A stretch of 64,000 nt of DNA from Nitrosophilus alvini (lineage in GTDB: Bacteria > Campylobacterota > Campylobacteria > Campylobacterales > Nitratiruptoraceae), in contig NZ_AP022847.1 in NCBI RefSeq assembly GCF_015100395.1, forward strand, positions 1,686,003-1,750,002, written 5' to 3'. Position 1 is the first letter of the stretch. The number at the start of each line of letters is the position of its first letter. The position numbers were made by a program, and so were the translations under genes. The notes beneath the pieces are model-generated. The model was given only the letters and a program-made list of their open reading frames with translations, searched no databases and was not told the origin of the DNA. Shown here piece after piece: positions 36,632 through 45,576 of this stretch.

Positions 36632-37525
36632 ATGAAAAAAACCGTCTCACTGGCTCTGGGCAGCGGAGGAGCAAGAGGATATGCACATATAGGCGCAATA
36701 AATGAACTTGTAAATAATGGCTATAAGATAGAGGCTATTAGCGGCTCATCAATGGGTGCGCTCATAGGCGGCCTTTATGCCTGCGGGAAACTCGAAGAGT
36801 ATAAAAACTGGGTTCTAACACTCGATTTTATAGACGTAATAAAACTGCTTGATATCTCTTTTGCCCCTTCGGGACTTATAAAAGGTGATAAAGTTTTCGA
36901 ACATCTGGAAAAAATGATAGGAGATATACTCATAGAGGAGCTTCCCTTAAAATATACCGCTGTCGCTACGGACCTTATTAACCAAAAAGAGATCTGGCTG
37001 CAGGAAGGAAAGCTTATAGACGCTATCCGTGCATCCATTGCCATTCCCTCTTTTTTCACACCAAAAGAGATAAACGAAAGAGTTCTCATAGACGGAGGCA
37101 TAACAAATCCTCTGCCAATAGCTCCTGTAATGTCAGAAATGTCTGATATCATCGTAGCCATAAATCTCAACAGTAATAAACCAGTAAAAAAAATCCGTAT
37201 CTCCAAAGAAGAGAAAGAGAAAAAAGAGAAAGCGAAAAGTTTTTTTGAATCACTTCTTGAAAATGCCAGGGAGAAAGTCAAAGAAGCAAAACAGAAATCA
37301 AAAGAGGAGCTGAATTATCTTACTATTATTTCAAAATCGATGGATATGATGCAAAATATCCTTACAAACTACAGGATTGCAGGATATAAACCCGATATCC
37401 TCATAGAGATACCGAAAAGCAGTTGCGATTTTTACGAATTTCATAGAGCCGAAGAGATGATAAAGATAGGAAAAGAGATCGCAAAAGAGGCTATAAAAGA
37501 TTACGAAAAACTATTATCTCACTGA
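36632..37525 (+). CDS. Patatin-like phospholipase, RssA type
   Basis: The 297-residue protein is a bacterial patatin with the oxyanion motif GSGGARGYAHIG near residue 10, the nucleophile serine in GSSMGALIGG near residue 40, and the dyad aspartate in LIDGGITNPLP near residue 152. These proteins hydrolyse acyl groups from phospholipids. There is no signal peptide, so it is probably cytosolic. A lysine-rich coiled stretch at about residues 190-225 is unusual and may bind membranes. The ATG follows AAAGGCAGG. It is convergent with the compatible-solute operon. Confidence 0.92.
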   Translation: MKKTVSLALGSGGARGYAHIGAINELVNNGYKIEAISGSSMGALIGGLYACGKLEEYKNWVLTLDFIDVIKLLDISFAPSGLIKGDKVFEHLEKMIGDILIEELPLKYTAVATDLINQKEIWLQEGKLIDAIRASIAIPSFFTPKEINERVLIDGGITNPLPIAPVMSEMSDIIVAINLNSNKPVKKIRISKEEKEKKEKAKSFFESLLENAREKVKEAKQKSKEELNYLTIISKSMDMMQNILTNYRIAGYKPDILIEIPKSSCDFYEFHRAEEMIKIGKEIAKEAIKDYEKLLSH

Positions 37526-37538
37526 TAGAAAAATTAAA

Positions 37539-38786
37539 TCAGCCTTTTTCCCATTTTTTTATCAGATACTCTTTCATCTCTTCAAACTTCAGAGCCTGCA
37601 TTTCATAATACTCTTCACACTCTTCCTGAGGTTTTTCGTCAAGTTCGTTTACAAGTGACGCTACTCTGGCGTTATATAGAGGAATCATTGTCTCAAGCAG
37701 TTTCATCTCCTGTCTTGGCGTTTCGTGAAAAGCTATAAGATAAGAGTAGACTATTCTTATCCAAGTCTCTATAGGCATTAGAAAATCTAAACAGTTTTTT
37801 GTTTTTGCAAGATGCTGTACAACTTTATAGTCTTTCTCTTCCAGTATCTTCTTCCAAATCACACCAAAGTTATTGAATCCCAGTCTGAAGTACTCTATAA
37901 GGCTTTCTTGGTCTATTTTAAGAGGTTCCGGCTCTCTCCCGATCTCGTCACCCAAAACGGGTACAGACTTCGAGCCTTCCACCTTTTTCCAATACTCCTC
38001 ATACTGTTCGCAAAGTTTAAAAATCGTACCCACTACCTGTCTGTACATAGCACTAAGATCCGCTGCCGGATCTTTTACATCGTGAATCTTGGCTCCGAGC
38101 CTAGATTCACAAATCTTTGCACCTTTTACAATAGCGGTTGTTGTCATCCAAACATCCACACCAAACTTTGCTATCTCGCTCTCCCACACATCTTCATCTA
38201 GATAAAGTTTTACCATTCTTTGAGATATGCCAAAATCTCCCCCGATAGGCTGCCTGATTCTAAGACCGTATAAAGCCCTAGTCAAATCATATGCGATAGT
38301 GTTTGTTATTGTCGCATCAAACCTGTCTCTTTTGTACAGAGGAGCAACATAGTCATATCCCTCCATAACGGGTTCTATCACATTTTTAATCCACTCAGGA
38401 GTTATAGACCTTAAGTCAGAATCAAAAAGTGCCACACTTTTGGCCTTTAAAAAAGAGGCTGCCTCAAATATCGCCCTAACAGCAGACCCTTTGCCGGGAA
38501 GGCCCCTATATATGGTAACAACTTTTTTTATATTAAAACTGTTTATATGAACTCTGGCTGCCTCTTCCCTTGTATCATCAGTAGAACCTCCGTCTGCTAC
38601 AAATATAAGCGCTTTAGCGTCGGGATAGTATTTTTCAAGCCCTTTTGCAGAAGTTTTAATTACATGCGATATGGTATTTTGACTGAAATAGGCCGGAATT
38701 CCTATAACTATATCAGCCTCGCTGAGAGTCTCTATGACTTTTCTCGCATCTTCTCTTAATGCGGTTATGAATCTTCTTCCATCCAT
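37539..38786 (-). CDS. Glycosyltransferase related to mannosylglycerate/glucosylglycerate synthases
   Basis: From the ATG at 38786, eight bases after AAGG, the protein is 415 residues. It has a GT-A fold: VIGIPAYFSQNTISHVI, FVADGGSTDDT, GLPGKGSAVRAIFEAA, the metal-binding FDSDLRSITPEW, and RQPIGGDFGISQRMVKLYLD followed by FGVDVWMTTTAI. The GGDFG and GVDVWMTT parts recall the mannosylglycerate synthase of Rhodothermus (GT78) and relatives. It is the last gene of the operon with GpgS and the GpgP-like phosphatase. It may add a second sugar to glucosylglycerate or make another glycerate glycoside. The donor and acceptor cannot be read from sequence. Confidence 0.8.
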   Translation of the reverse strand: MDGRRFITALREDARKVIETLSEADIVIGIPAYFSQNTISHVIKTSAKGLEKYYPDAKALIFVADGGSTDDTREEAARVHINSFNIKKVVTIYRGLPGKGSAVRAIFEAASFLKAKSVALFDSDLRSITPEWIKNVIEPVMEGYDYVAPLYKRDRFDATITNTIAYDLTRALYGLRIRQPIGGDFGISQRMVKLYLDEDVWESEIAKFGVDVWMTTTAIVKGAKICESRLGAKIHDVKDPAADLSAMYRQVVGTIFKLCEQYEEYWKKVEGSKSVPVLGDEIGREPEPLKIDQESLIEYFRLGFNNFGVIWKKILEEKDYKVVQHLAKTKNCLDFLMPIETWIRIVYSYLIAFHETPRQEMKLLETMIPLYNARVASLVNELDEKPQEECEEYYEMQALKFEEMKEYLIKKWEKG

Positions 38787-38787
38787 T

Positions 38788-39792
38788 CTATATCCTTGCA
38801 AAGGTTTTCAACTCTCTAGCAGCCTCTTCCGGAAGAACACTGTTTATAGCAGAGCCGCTCCCGATCTCAAAGCCTCCCCACACATTCAGTCTCGGAACGA
38901 TTTCCACATGCCAATGGAAAAATTTATAAGCATCTTTTTCACTTTTTGGCAGTATATGCATAATTATATTATAAGAAACATCGGCTATGCTTCTTCTGAG
39001 TGCAACAATCGCACTCAAAACCGCATCTGAGAGCATATCTAAAGATTTTTTCTCTATTTTTATAAAATCGGAAGAATGAAGTTTGGATACTACCCTCATT
39101 TCATAAGGGAAAAAGGATGCATAAGGAGAGTAAACTATATACTTTTCATTTTCATATACAACCCTTTTTTTCTCACCTGTTTCACACTCAACCTCATCAC
39201 ACAGCAGACATTTTCCAAATTTACTGAAATATTCTTTACTCTGAAAGAGCATTCTTTTTGTCAAAGAGGGAATATAGGGCAGTGCAATTATCTGAGAGTG
39301 GGAGTGCAATATGGAGCTTCCTGCCTCTTCCCCGCAGTTCTTGAATATCTGTACATACTCTATATTTTTGTCTGTATACAAAAAGCTGGCTCTTTTTTGA
39401 AATACCCAAAAAAGAAGTGAAACCTCATCAATGGTGAAATCTTCAAACTGTTTGAATTTATCCGGAGTTTCTACAACAATCTCATGATAGCCGTATCCTC
39501 CCATATGTAAATATATACACTCTCTTTCTTTTTTATGGTTCTCGCTTTTTTCAAGAGCCGAGTATGCGTTTGGAATGACTCTAATTTTCCATCCCGGAGT
39601 ATCTGGTCTGCTGTCATCATCTCTTATTGCAAAAATTTCCGGAGGGGTCATATGCTCATTTCCCCACTCAAAAGGAGAGATATAATCTCTCTTCTCTCTC
39701 TTTTTTGCATAACCTGCATGTGGCCTAAGCGCTCTTTGCGGCGAAAAAACAGAATATCTGTTTTTTAAGGGATCATATCTTATATCCGGCAT
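38788..39792 (-). CDS. GalT-like hexose-1-phosphate nucleotidylyltransferase
   Basis: The 334-residue protein belongs to the GalT branch of the HIT superfamily. The active-site histidines are in SSILHSHSQIIALP near residue 160, a likely zinc site is CLLCDE near residue 196, and HWHVEIVPRLN near residue 292 matches the second HxH motif. Classical GalT has HPH at the nucleophile; here it is HSH. In this operon it could make or exchange the nucleotide sugar used by the two glycosyltransferases rather than process galactose. It lies one base before the downstream glycosyltransferase start. Confidence 0.87.
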   Translation of the reverse strand: MPDIRYDPLKNRYSVFSPQRALRPHAGYAKKREKRDYISPFEWGNEHMTPPEIFAIRDDDSRPDTPGWKIRVIPNAYSALEKSENHKKERECIYLHMGGYGYHEIVVETPDKFKQFEDFTIDEVSLLFWVFQKRASFLYTDKNIEYVQIFKNCGEEAGSSILHSHSQIIALPYIPSLTKRMLFQSKEYFSKFGKCLLCDEVECETGEKKRVVYENEKYIVYSPYASFFPYEMRVVSKLHSSDFIKIEKKSLDMLSDAVLSAIVALRRSIADVSYNIIMHILPKSEKDAYKFFHWHVEIVPRLNVWGGFEIGSGSAINSVLPEEAARELKTFARI

Positions 39793-39801
39793 TTCATTCC
39801 C

Positions 39802-39990
39802 TTACATCATCGGATGAAAAACAAACATAGAAAAAAATCCACCCAACAGCAGACCCAGCAGAGAAAAGATAAAATAGATTATGATAAAAGCCGGTATCGA
39901 AGCAAGGGCCAACTTAACCATAAACATAACCAGACTCCAAAAAGGTATATCAATATCGGAAAGAGTCACTTTTTTGCAGTTTTCTTCCAT
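39802..39990 (-). CDS. Small membrane protein in the compatible-solute operon
   Basis: This 62-residue protein has a hydrophilic N-terminus with one cysteine (MEENCKKVTLSDIDIP) and then a hydrophobic body that can form two membrane helices (about residues 18-38 and 41-57), the second rich in leucine and glycine (FSLLGLLLGGFFSMFVF). It is read from ATG at 39990 behind AAAGGAGC, 10 bases after gpgS and 9 bases before the galT-like gene. The spacing and ribosome binding site support a real gene. I know no family for it. It might tether or regulate the pathway at the membrane. Confidence 0.72.
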   Translation of the reverse strand: MEENCKKVTLSDIDIPFWSLVMFMVKLALASIPAFIIIYFIFSLLGLLLGGFFSMFVFHPMM

Positions 39991-40000
39991 AGCTGCTCCT

Positions 40001-41212
40001 TTAATTGTTATCTGTCTCTATAGCATCTTTAAGTCTATCGGAAATATCAGAAATCACAGAACGTACCGTAATCCAGGCGGATAAAGAAGGAACACCAAGA
40101 GGATCCTCCAGATATTCTCTCATGGCTTTTCTCATACTCTCTGTAAACACTTCAACCGCTTCTATCTCTTTTTGTCTCTCATAAAAAAGACCGTTTATCT
40201 TGCTCAGCGCATCATATTTGGCTATTGCATTTCTCGATTCGTCAAAATAGCAGCTAAGAAGCGTATTGAAAGTACATCTATCAAAAACCATACCTTGCTG
40301 TGCAAGAAGCCTGAAGAGAGATTTTGCTATCTCGTTTGCCATTCTCGCAATTCCGCTGTTATCTTTGCTACTGCCAAGAATCTGATGTTTATGTTCGTAA
40401 GACTCCATGATCTCAGTCTGGCATACTCTTTTAATAGATGTATTGTTGTACACTTCGCTCAAAGTCGATACTTCAAGACCCCAGGTAGGCGATATTCTTA
40501 TACCTCTCGCAAGTGATCTTATCATAGCAAACTCACCGGACAGAGCATATCTGAAACTGTTTAGATATTCGAGAAACCTCGTCTCTCCGTATGTCTTTAT
40601 GATCGATCTTATAAGAGGGGTATAAAAAAGTCTCGTAACCCTTCCGTGAAGCCTGTTTGTGACTCTTGAGTAGTATCCTTTGTTGAATTCAAAATTGAGT
40701 GCGGGATGGACAATAGGATAGAAAAGTCTTGCCGGAATCTCCCTGGTATAGTTAACAATATCGCAATCATGTAAAGCTATTGCGTAGTTTTCCTTGTCCA
40801 CAAAAGAGTACCCCATCATCATCCAGACATTTAATCCTTTTCCTCTTATTTCGATACTATCGAATCCATGTGAGTGAAGATAGGAGTAGATCTCCTGCAT
40901 TCTCGGACCGTCGTTCCAGATAATATCTGTACGAACAGGAAGCTCGTCCATTATGCGTCTTGCCTTTTCGAACTGCTTTTTTGTGGCCATATCAAGACCA
41001 AGAACGATTTTGTTAAGATATTTTACATTTTTAAGCTCATCAACAATTCTTTTCATAGAAGAGGTTTCAAATTCACTGTAAAGAGCAGGCAAAAGAAGTA
41101 CCATACTCCTTCTTTTAGAATACTCCAGAAGCTCCTCTTCCATCTCTTCGATATTCCGATGACCCAGTTTCGTAAGTGTGGTTATGATTCCGTTTTGAAA
41201 AAAATCAGCCAT
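40001..41212 (-). CDS. gpgS: Glucosyl-3-phosphoglycerate synthase
   Basis: GpgS (GT81) transfers glucose from an NDP-glucose to 3-phosphoglycerate, the first committed step of glucosylglycerate synthesis. The 403-residue protein has the N-terminal MADFFQNGIITTLTKLGHRN that I associate with thermophilic and proteobacterial GpgS proteins, GKGLNVWMMMGY for nucleotide binding, ALHDCDIVNYTRE as the DxD-type metal site, and the acceptor region SGEFAMIRSLARGIRISPTWGLEV. It overlaps the glycerate kinase gene by eight bases. The product is a compatible solute used under salt, nitrogen or heat stress. Confidence 0.9.
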   Translation of the reverse strand: MADFFQNGIITTLTKLGHRNIEEMEEELLEYSKRRSMVLLLPALYSEFETSSMKRIVDELKNVKYLNKIVLGLDMATKKQFEKARRIMDELPVRTDIIWNDGPRMQEIYSYLHSHGFDSIEIRGKGLNVWMMMGYSFVDKENYAIALHDCDIVNYTREIPARLFYPIVHPALNFEFNKGYYSRVTNRLHGRVTRLFYTPLIRSIIKTYGETRFLEYLNSFRYALSGEFAMIRSLARGIRISPTWGLEVSTLSEVYNNTSIKRVCQTEIMESYEHKHQILGSSKDNSGIARMANEIAKSLFRLLAQQGMVFDRCTFNTLLSCYFDESRNAIAKYDALSKINGLFYERQKEIEAVEVFTESMRKAMREYLEDPLGVPSLSAWITVRSVISDISDRLKDAIETDNN

Positions 41213-42503
41213 CTCTACCCCTTTTTAAAACAACTGTTATATCCATCACGTTTGTTCCTGTAGGCCCCGTAACTATCAATCCTTCGACTTTTTCAAAAAA
41301 AGTGTATGAATCGTTGTTTCTGAGATATCTTTTTATATCAAGCCCCAGATCTCTGCTTCTTTCATATATATAACAATCCGCACAGGCTCCTGCCGCATCG
41401 GTGTTTGCATCAATTCCGTCCGTTCCGGCACTTAAAAAAACAATTCCCTGTTTCTCTTTGATTATTTCAAGGGCGGAAAGTGCCATCTCCTGATTTCGAC
41501 CACCCTTTCCATCTCCTTTCACATTAACGGTCGTCTCGCCTCCAAAGAGCCAGCAGAAATCTTTTTTATATTTTGTATTAAGCGCTTTTTGTGCGATTTT
41601 CGCTCCCACATCTTTTGCTTCACCGCACATTTTGTCGGTTACTACAAAAGTTCTGTACCCAAGATAGACGGCTTTTTGCTTTGCAGCCTCCAGAGCCTTT
41701 TTATTCGAACCTATTAGAAAATGTTTTATCTTTTTTTTGGGAGCTTTTGGAGTCTCTTCCACAACTTTTTCCAATCCTTTTTTTAAAACCTCTTTTACGC
41801 TCTGCGGGACTTTTTCAGAAACAGCGTATTTTTTCAACACAGCCGCAGCATCTTTGAAACTGCTGCTATCAAAATAGCAAGGAGCCGAGCCTATCGTCTG
41901 AAGATCGTCACCTATAACATCCGATATTATAAGAACCGCAGCTTCGCCTTTGCAAAGTGATGCCAGCCTGCCCCCTTTTATCATGGAGATATGCTTTCTT
42001 ACGATATTTACTTCATTAATATCTGCACCGCTTTTTAGAAGAAGCCCGGTCACAAGCCTCAAATCATCCAAAGTTACAGGCGGCAACGGTTTTTCGGCAA
42101 GTGCTGAAGCTCCGCCTGATAAAAGAAATACAGACAGATCATTTTTTGTCGTTTTTCCTGCAATTTCCATCAGAGCTTCTGCGCCTTTTTCACTCCCTTT
42201 CGATGGTATAGGATGGCTTCCTTTTAATAGTTTTATTTTTCCGACACTGCCCTCTTCCAAAGAGACAACCGTACCTTCCGTTACAACATCCTCTATCAGA
42301 GGGTAAAGTGCTTTCGCCATCCTTGCAGACGCTTTTCCGGCTCCCAGAATATAGATGTTTTCATATTTTTCGAGATCATATACGTTTTTCTCAATAAAAA
42401 GCTTTTTGCCTTCTCTTCTAACATAAGTTTTTACCAGATTTTCCGGCAAAACGGCATCTACGGCATATCTGAAAATATCCAGTGCATCAGTTCGCAGTTT
42501 CAA
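41205..42503 (-). CDS. Glycerate 2-kinase, MOFRL type
   Basis: The 432-residue protein is a class II glycerate kinase that forms 2-phosphoglycerate from D-glycerate and ATP. Family motifs are ILGAGKASARMAKAL near residue 52, LLSGGASALAEKP near residue 127, NIVRKHISMIKGGRLA near residue 171, GKGGRNQEMALSAL near residue 341, SAGTDGIDANTDAAGA and a final GPTGTNVMDI. Within this operon it could recycle glycerate released when a glycerate glycoside is broken down. It overlaps the phosphatase gene by 17 bases and gpgS by eight bases. Confidence 0.9.
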   Translation of the reverse strand: MKLRTDALDIFRYAVDAVLPENLVKTYVRREGKKLFIEKNVYDLEKYENIYILGAGKASARMAKALYPLIEDVVTEGTVVSLEEGSVGKIKLLKGSHPIPSKGSEKGAEALMEIAGKTTKNDLSVFLLSGGASALAEKPLPPVTLDDLRLVTGLLLKSGADINEVNIVRKHISMIKGGRLASLCKGEAAVLIISDVIGDDLQTIGSAPCYFDSSSFKDAAAVLKKYAVSEKVPQSVKEVLKKGLEKVVEETPKAPKKKIKHFLIGSNKKALEAAKQKAVYLGYRTFVVTDKMCGEAKDVGAKIAQKALNTKYKKDFCWLFGGETTVNVKGDGKGGRNQEMALSALEIIKEKQGIVFLSAGTDGIDANTDAAGACADCYIYERSRDLGLDIKRYLRNNDSYTFFEKVEGLIVTGPTGTNVMDITVVLKRGRDG

Positions 42504-43302
42504 GTATCTCTCCTATCGTCTCTCCCCAGCCTCTGCTGCCGGGCTTTCTTGCGTATATAAGCCCCGGCAGAGAGATATCGCTGTATCTGCCATCGGGCTT
42601 TGGTATCAAAACGGCTTTGTCACATACTTTCAGCATTTCATAATCATTCTCACTATCTCCTGCACATATTGAAGTGACTTTGGAGTGAAAAATCTTTTCA
42701 TAAACCTTTTTCGTAACCAATAGAGCTTTTCCTTTGTCCTGACCAGCTCCCACGAGATGATAAAACCTGCCACCTTTTGTTATTTTAAGCCCTCTTTTTG
42801 CTGCCTCTTTTTTCAAAAATAAAAGATCCTCTTCCTTTTCTATCAAAAAAGGTTCTGTAAACTCTCTTTTTTTCGCAAGTTTAGCATCCTCATATTCAAG
42901 ACCTGTGAGCCTGGCTATCTCTTCAATATCCATTTCACAAAATCCTCTTATATTGACTTCTCTTTTTATCTCTTTTTCAAATTCACATATATACTCATAA
43001 TCAACTCCCATCTTTACTACACAGTATTTCTCTTCTTCCAGAGCTTCGGAAGGAAGAAAAGATGCCATCTCTTTGGGAAAAAAGACTGCTGCTCCGTTTT
43101 CACTGATAAAAGGAGTGTTAAGTCCCAGTTTTTCTCTTATCTTTTCTATTTCAAAGCGGGTTTTGCTGGAGGAGAGAACAAGAGGTATACTCTCTTTTTC
43201 GATAATCTGAAGAACCTTAGAAGCACCTTCGTACGAATAGGTTTCATGATCTAAAAGAGTACCGTCAAGATCGGTAAATATTACAAAAATTTTTTTGTTC
43301 AT
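42487..43302 (-). CDS. Glucosyl/mannosyl-3-phosphoglycerate phosphatase
   Basis: The 271-residue protein is a HAD-superfamily phosphatase of the MpgP/GpgP (YedP-like) family. It has the nucleophile aspartate in FTDLDGTLLDHETYSYEGA, LVLSSSKTRFEIEKIR for motif II, and ICAGDSENDYEMLKVCD for motif IV. It would remove phosphate from the GpgS product to give glucosylglycerate. It is the first gene of the leftward operon and overlaps the glycerate kinase gene by 17 bases. Mannosyl or glucosyl preference cannot be told from sequence; GpgS next to it favours glucosyl. Confidence 0.87.
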   Translation of the reverse strand: MNKKIFVIFTDLDGTLLDHETYSYEGASKVLQIIEKESIPLVLSSSKTRFEIEKIREKLGLNTPFISENGAAVFFPKEMASFLPSEALEEEKYCVVKMGVDYEYICEFEKEIKREVNIRGFCEMDIEEIARLTGLEYEDAKLAKKREFTEPFLIEKEEDLLFLKKEAAKRGLKITKGGRFYHLVGAGQDKGKALLVTKKVYEKIFHSKVTSICAGDSENDYEMLKVCDKAVLIPKPDGRYSDISLPGLIYARKPGSRGWGETIGEILETAN

Positions 43303-43428
43303 ATTTTTCTCCCAAACTGTTACATTATATTATTTTTCGACAATTTATACAAAGTAACAGATATGAGACACTTAAGATGCGGTAACATATAAATAAATTA
43401 TAATTAGAAGAGAATATAAAGGTTGCTG

Positions 43429-44679
43429 ATGCGAAAGAGTCTTAAAGATAAGATAAAAGAGGATATCAAAAAAAACAGGGAACGGATAAAAAAACTGGGA
43501 CCTGGTATCATAACCGGAGGAGCAGGAGATGATCCGGCAGGAATAGTTACCTGTACGGTAGTAGGAGCTACAACCGGTTTTTCACTGCTATGGCTCGCTT
43601 TTTTATCTGCTCCCATGATGGTCGCTGTACAAGACAGCGTTTCAAGAATAGCTATAGTTACAGGTAAAAGTCTTCCCGAAATAACAAACAGTTTCTATGG
43701 AAAACCTTTTACAATCTTTATCGTTCTTATACTCTCCGTTGCAAATATCCTCACAATCGGCGCAGACCTCAATGCAATCGCAGTAATATTTAAGATAACC
43801 ACCAATATAGATTCCGTATATTTTCTTATACCTATCACTGCACTCATAGCCTATCTTGTTATGTTCGGCAAATATAAGAATGTAAAAAAAATCTTTGTAG
43901 TACTCTCTCTTTCACTTAGTATCTACATACTATCCGCTTTTTTGGCAAAACCCGATTTTGAAAAAGTACTTCTAGGTACTTTTATACCCAGTCTGCCTCT
44001 TCATTCACTTTTTCTTGTTGCGGCCTTAGGCTATCTTGGAACAAAAATGTCGCCTTATCTACTCTTCTGGCAGGCTTCAGAAGAGAAAGAAGAGCATAGA
44101 ACCGTAATGCAGGCAAAAGAGGCAGAACTCGATACTACTGTAGGGATGATCTATTCGAGTGTTCTTGACTATTTCATAATAGTAGCTGCAGCCGCCACTA
44201 TATATGGAACGGGAAATGACATAAAAACCGTGGAAGATGCCGCAACAGCTTTAAAACCTATTGCCGGTGAATACGCATTTCTTATTTTCAGTATCGGCAT
44301 CATAATATCCGGATTTCTTGCCATACCTGTTCTTGCAGGTACCACTGCATACGCAATAGCAGACACTTTCGGATGGAGAGAGGGAATGGACTACAAAGTC
44401 AGCGATGCTAAAGGATTTTATACCGTTTTTATAGGTGCACTGATAATTGGCGACATAATCGACCTTTCACCAATATCGGCGGTTGACGCTCTGTACTACT
44501 CGCAGGTCCTTGATGGAGTATTACTTCCTCTACTCATTGGACTGGTACTTCTCATAAGCAACGATAAAAATATCATGGGAAAGTATACAAACAGCAGATT
44601 TAATAACATATTCGCATCTGCTACGATGATAATAACCTCTCTTCTCTCTATTGTAATGTTTAGCCGTATATTGTTTTAA
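43429..44679 (+). CDS. Nramp-related metal transporter with unusual signature motifs
   Basis: From the ATG at 43429, six bases after AAAGG, the protein is 416 residues with about eleven membrane segments. An in-frame TTG at 43423 is too close to the ribosome binding site. The fold is Nramp-like: LGPGIITGGAGDDPAGIVTC matches TM1, and GYLGTKMSPYLLFWQASEEK matches TM6. Classical manganese/iron transporters carry DPGN and MPH at these sites; here they read DPAG and MSPY, so the substrate may differ, for example magnesium. It is convergent with suhB, overlapping it by four bases. Confidence 0.85.
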   Translation: MRKSLKDKIKEDIKKNRERIKKLGPGIITGGAGDDPAGIVTCTVVGATTGFSLLWLAFLSAPMMVAVQDSVSRIAIVTGKSLPEITNSFYGKPFTIFIVLILSVANILTIGADLNAIAVIFKITTNIDSVYFLIPITALIAYLVMFGKYKNVKKIFVVLSLSLSIYILSAFLAKPDFEKVLLGTFIPSLPLHSLFLVAALGYLGTKMSPYLLFWQASEEKEEHRTVMQAKEAELDTTVGMIYSSVLDYFIIVAAAATIYGTGNDIKTVEDAATALKPIAGEYAFLIFSIGIIISGFLAIPVLAGTTAYAIADTFGWREGMDYKVSDAKGFYTVFIGALIIGDIIDLSPISAVDALYYSQVLDGVLLPLLIGLVLLISNDKNIMGKYTNSRFNNIFASATMIITSLLSIVMFSRILF

Positions 44680-45446
44680 TATCTTGCTATATTTTTCAAA
44701 AGATCCTCATGTACTTTCCCGTTGCTTGCCACTACAATATCTCCAAATCTATACTTTTCACCCTTCTCGTTACTGACTCTGCCTCCCGCCTCTTCCACTA
44801 TCAAAATTCCTGCAGCAGTATCCCAGGGTTTGAGATTTATCTCATAAAATCCGTCAAATATCCCTTTCGCAGTATAGCAAAGGTCTATTGCCGCCGAACC
44901 CAGTCTTCTTATATCTCTTGTTTTTGGTAGAAGCTCTTTCATAGTCTCTATCACCCATCTGTAGTCACGCCCTTTTGTTACTTTGGTATAGGGAAATCCT
45001 GTGGCTATAAGAGACTTTTGAAGCAATGTTGCGGCTGATACCTCTATCGGTTCTTTATTTAAAAAAGCGCCTTCGCCTTTTTTTGCATAAAAGAGCTCAT
45101 CTAAAACAGGATTGTATACAGCTCCCTCTATCGGCTCACTATCTTTAAATATCCCTATTGAAACTGCAACAAAAGGTATACCGTGAACAAAGTTGGTCGT
45201 TCCGTCAATGGGATCGACAAAAATTGCGTTTGATGGATACCGTGACTCGCTGTACTCCTCTTCACCTACAATTTCAAAATCGGGATATATCTCTTTTAGC
45301 CTTTTTGTCAAAAACTTCTCTATCTCTATATCATACTGTGTAACCAGATCTACTTCACTTTTAAAACTCACGCACTTTTTGCTGTAATACCCCTCTTTTA
45401 ACATCTCTCCCGCCTCTCTTATAATCGCGGTCAATTCGTTTCGCAT
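44676..45446 (-). CDS. suhB: Inositol monophosphatase family protein
   Basis: The 256-residue protein has the lithium-sensitive phosphatase motifs: EIVGEEEY near residue 56, IFVDPIDGTTNFVHGIPFVA near residue 75, and the C-terminal LKPWDTAAGILIVEEAGG near residue 203. Relatives hydrolyse inositol phosphate, fructose 1,6-bisphosphate or 3'-phosphoadenosine phosphate, and SuhB also acts on ribosomal RNA transcription. The symbol is by family only. It faces away from htrA, with 130 bases between their starts. Confidence 0.87.
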   Translation of the reverse strand: MRNELTAIIREAGEMLKEGYYSKKCVSFKSEVDLVTQYDIEIEKFLTKRLKEIYPDFEIVGEEEYSESRYPSNAIFVDPIDGTTNFVHGIPFVAVSIGIFKDSEPIEGAVYNPVLDELFYAKKGEGAFLNKEPIEVSAATLLQKSLIATGFPYTKVTKGRDYRWVIETMKELLPKTRDIRRLGSAAIDLCYTAKGIFDGFYEINLKPWDTAAGILIVEEAGGRVSNEKGEKYRFGDIVVASNGKVHEDLLKNIARY

Positions 45447-45540
45447 CTACTCCCTTTATAAAAAGTTTAGAGGTTGAACCTCTAATTTCTTGTTTACCGT
45501 CTGTTAACTTTTTGTTTAAATCTGTTTGCAAAATATCACT

Positions 45541-45546
45541 TACAAT
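45541..45546 (+). promoter_or_regulatory. Candidate -10 box for htrA
   Basis: TACAAT lies 30 bases before the htrA ATG in an A+T-rich stretch, and a second TATATC follows. No -35 box at proper spacing is visible. Confidence 0.35.
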
Positions 45547-45576
45547 TATATCAGTAAAAAAAACAAGGAGGAGAAA

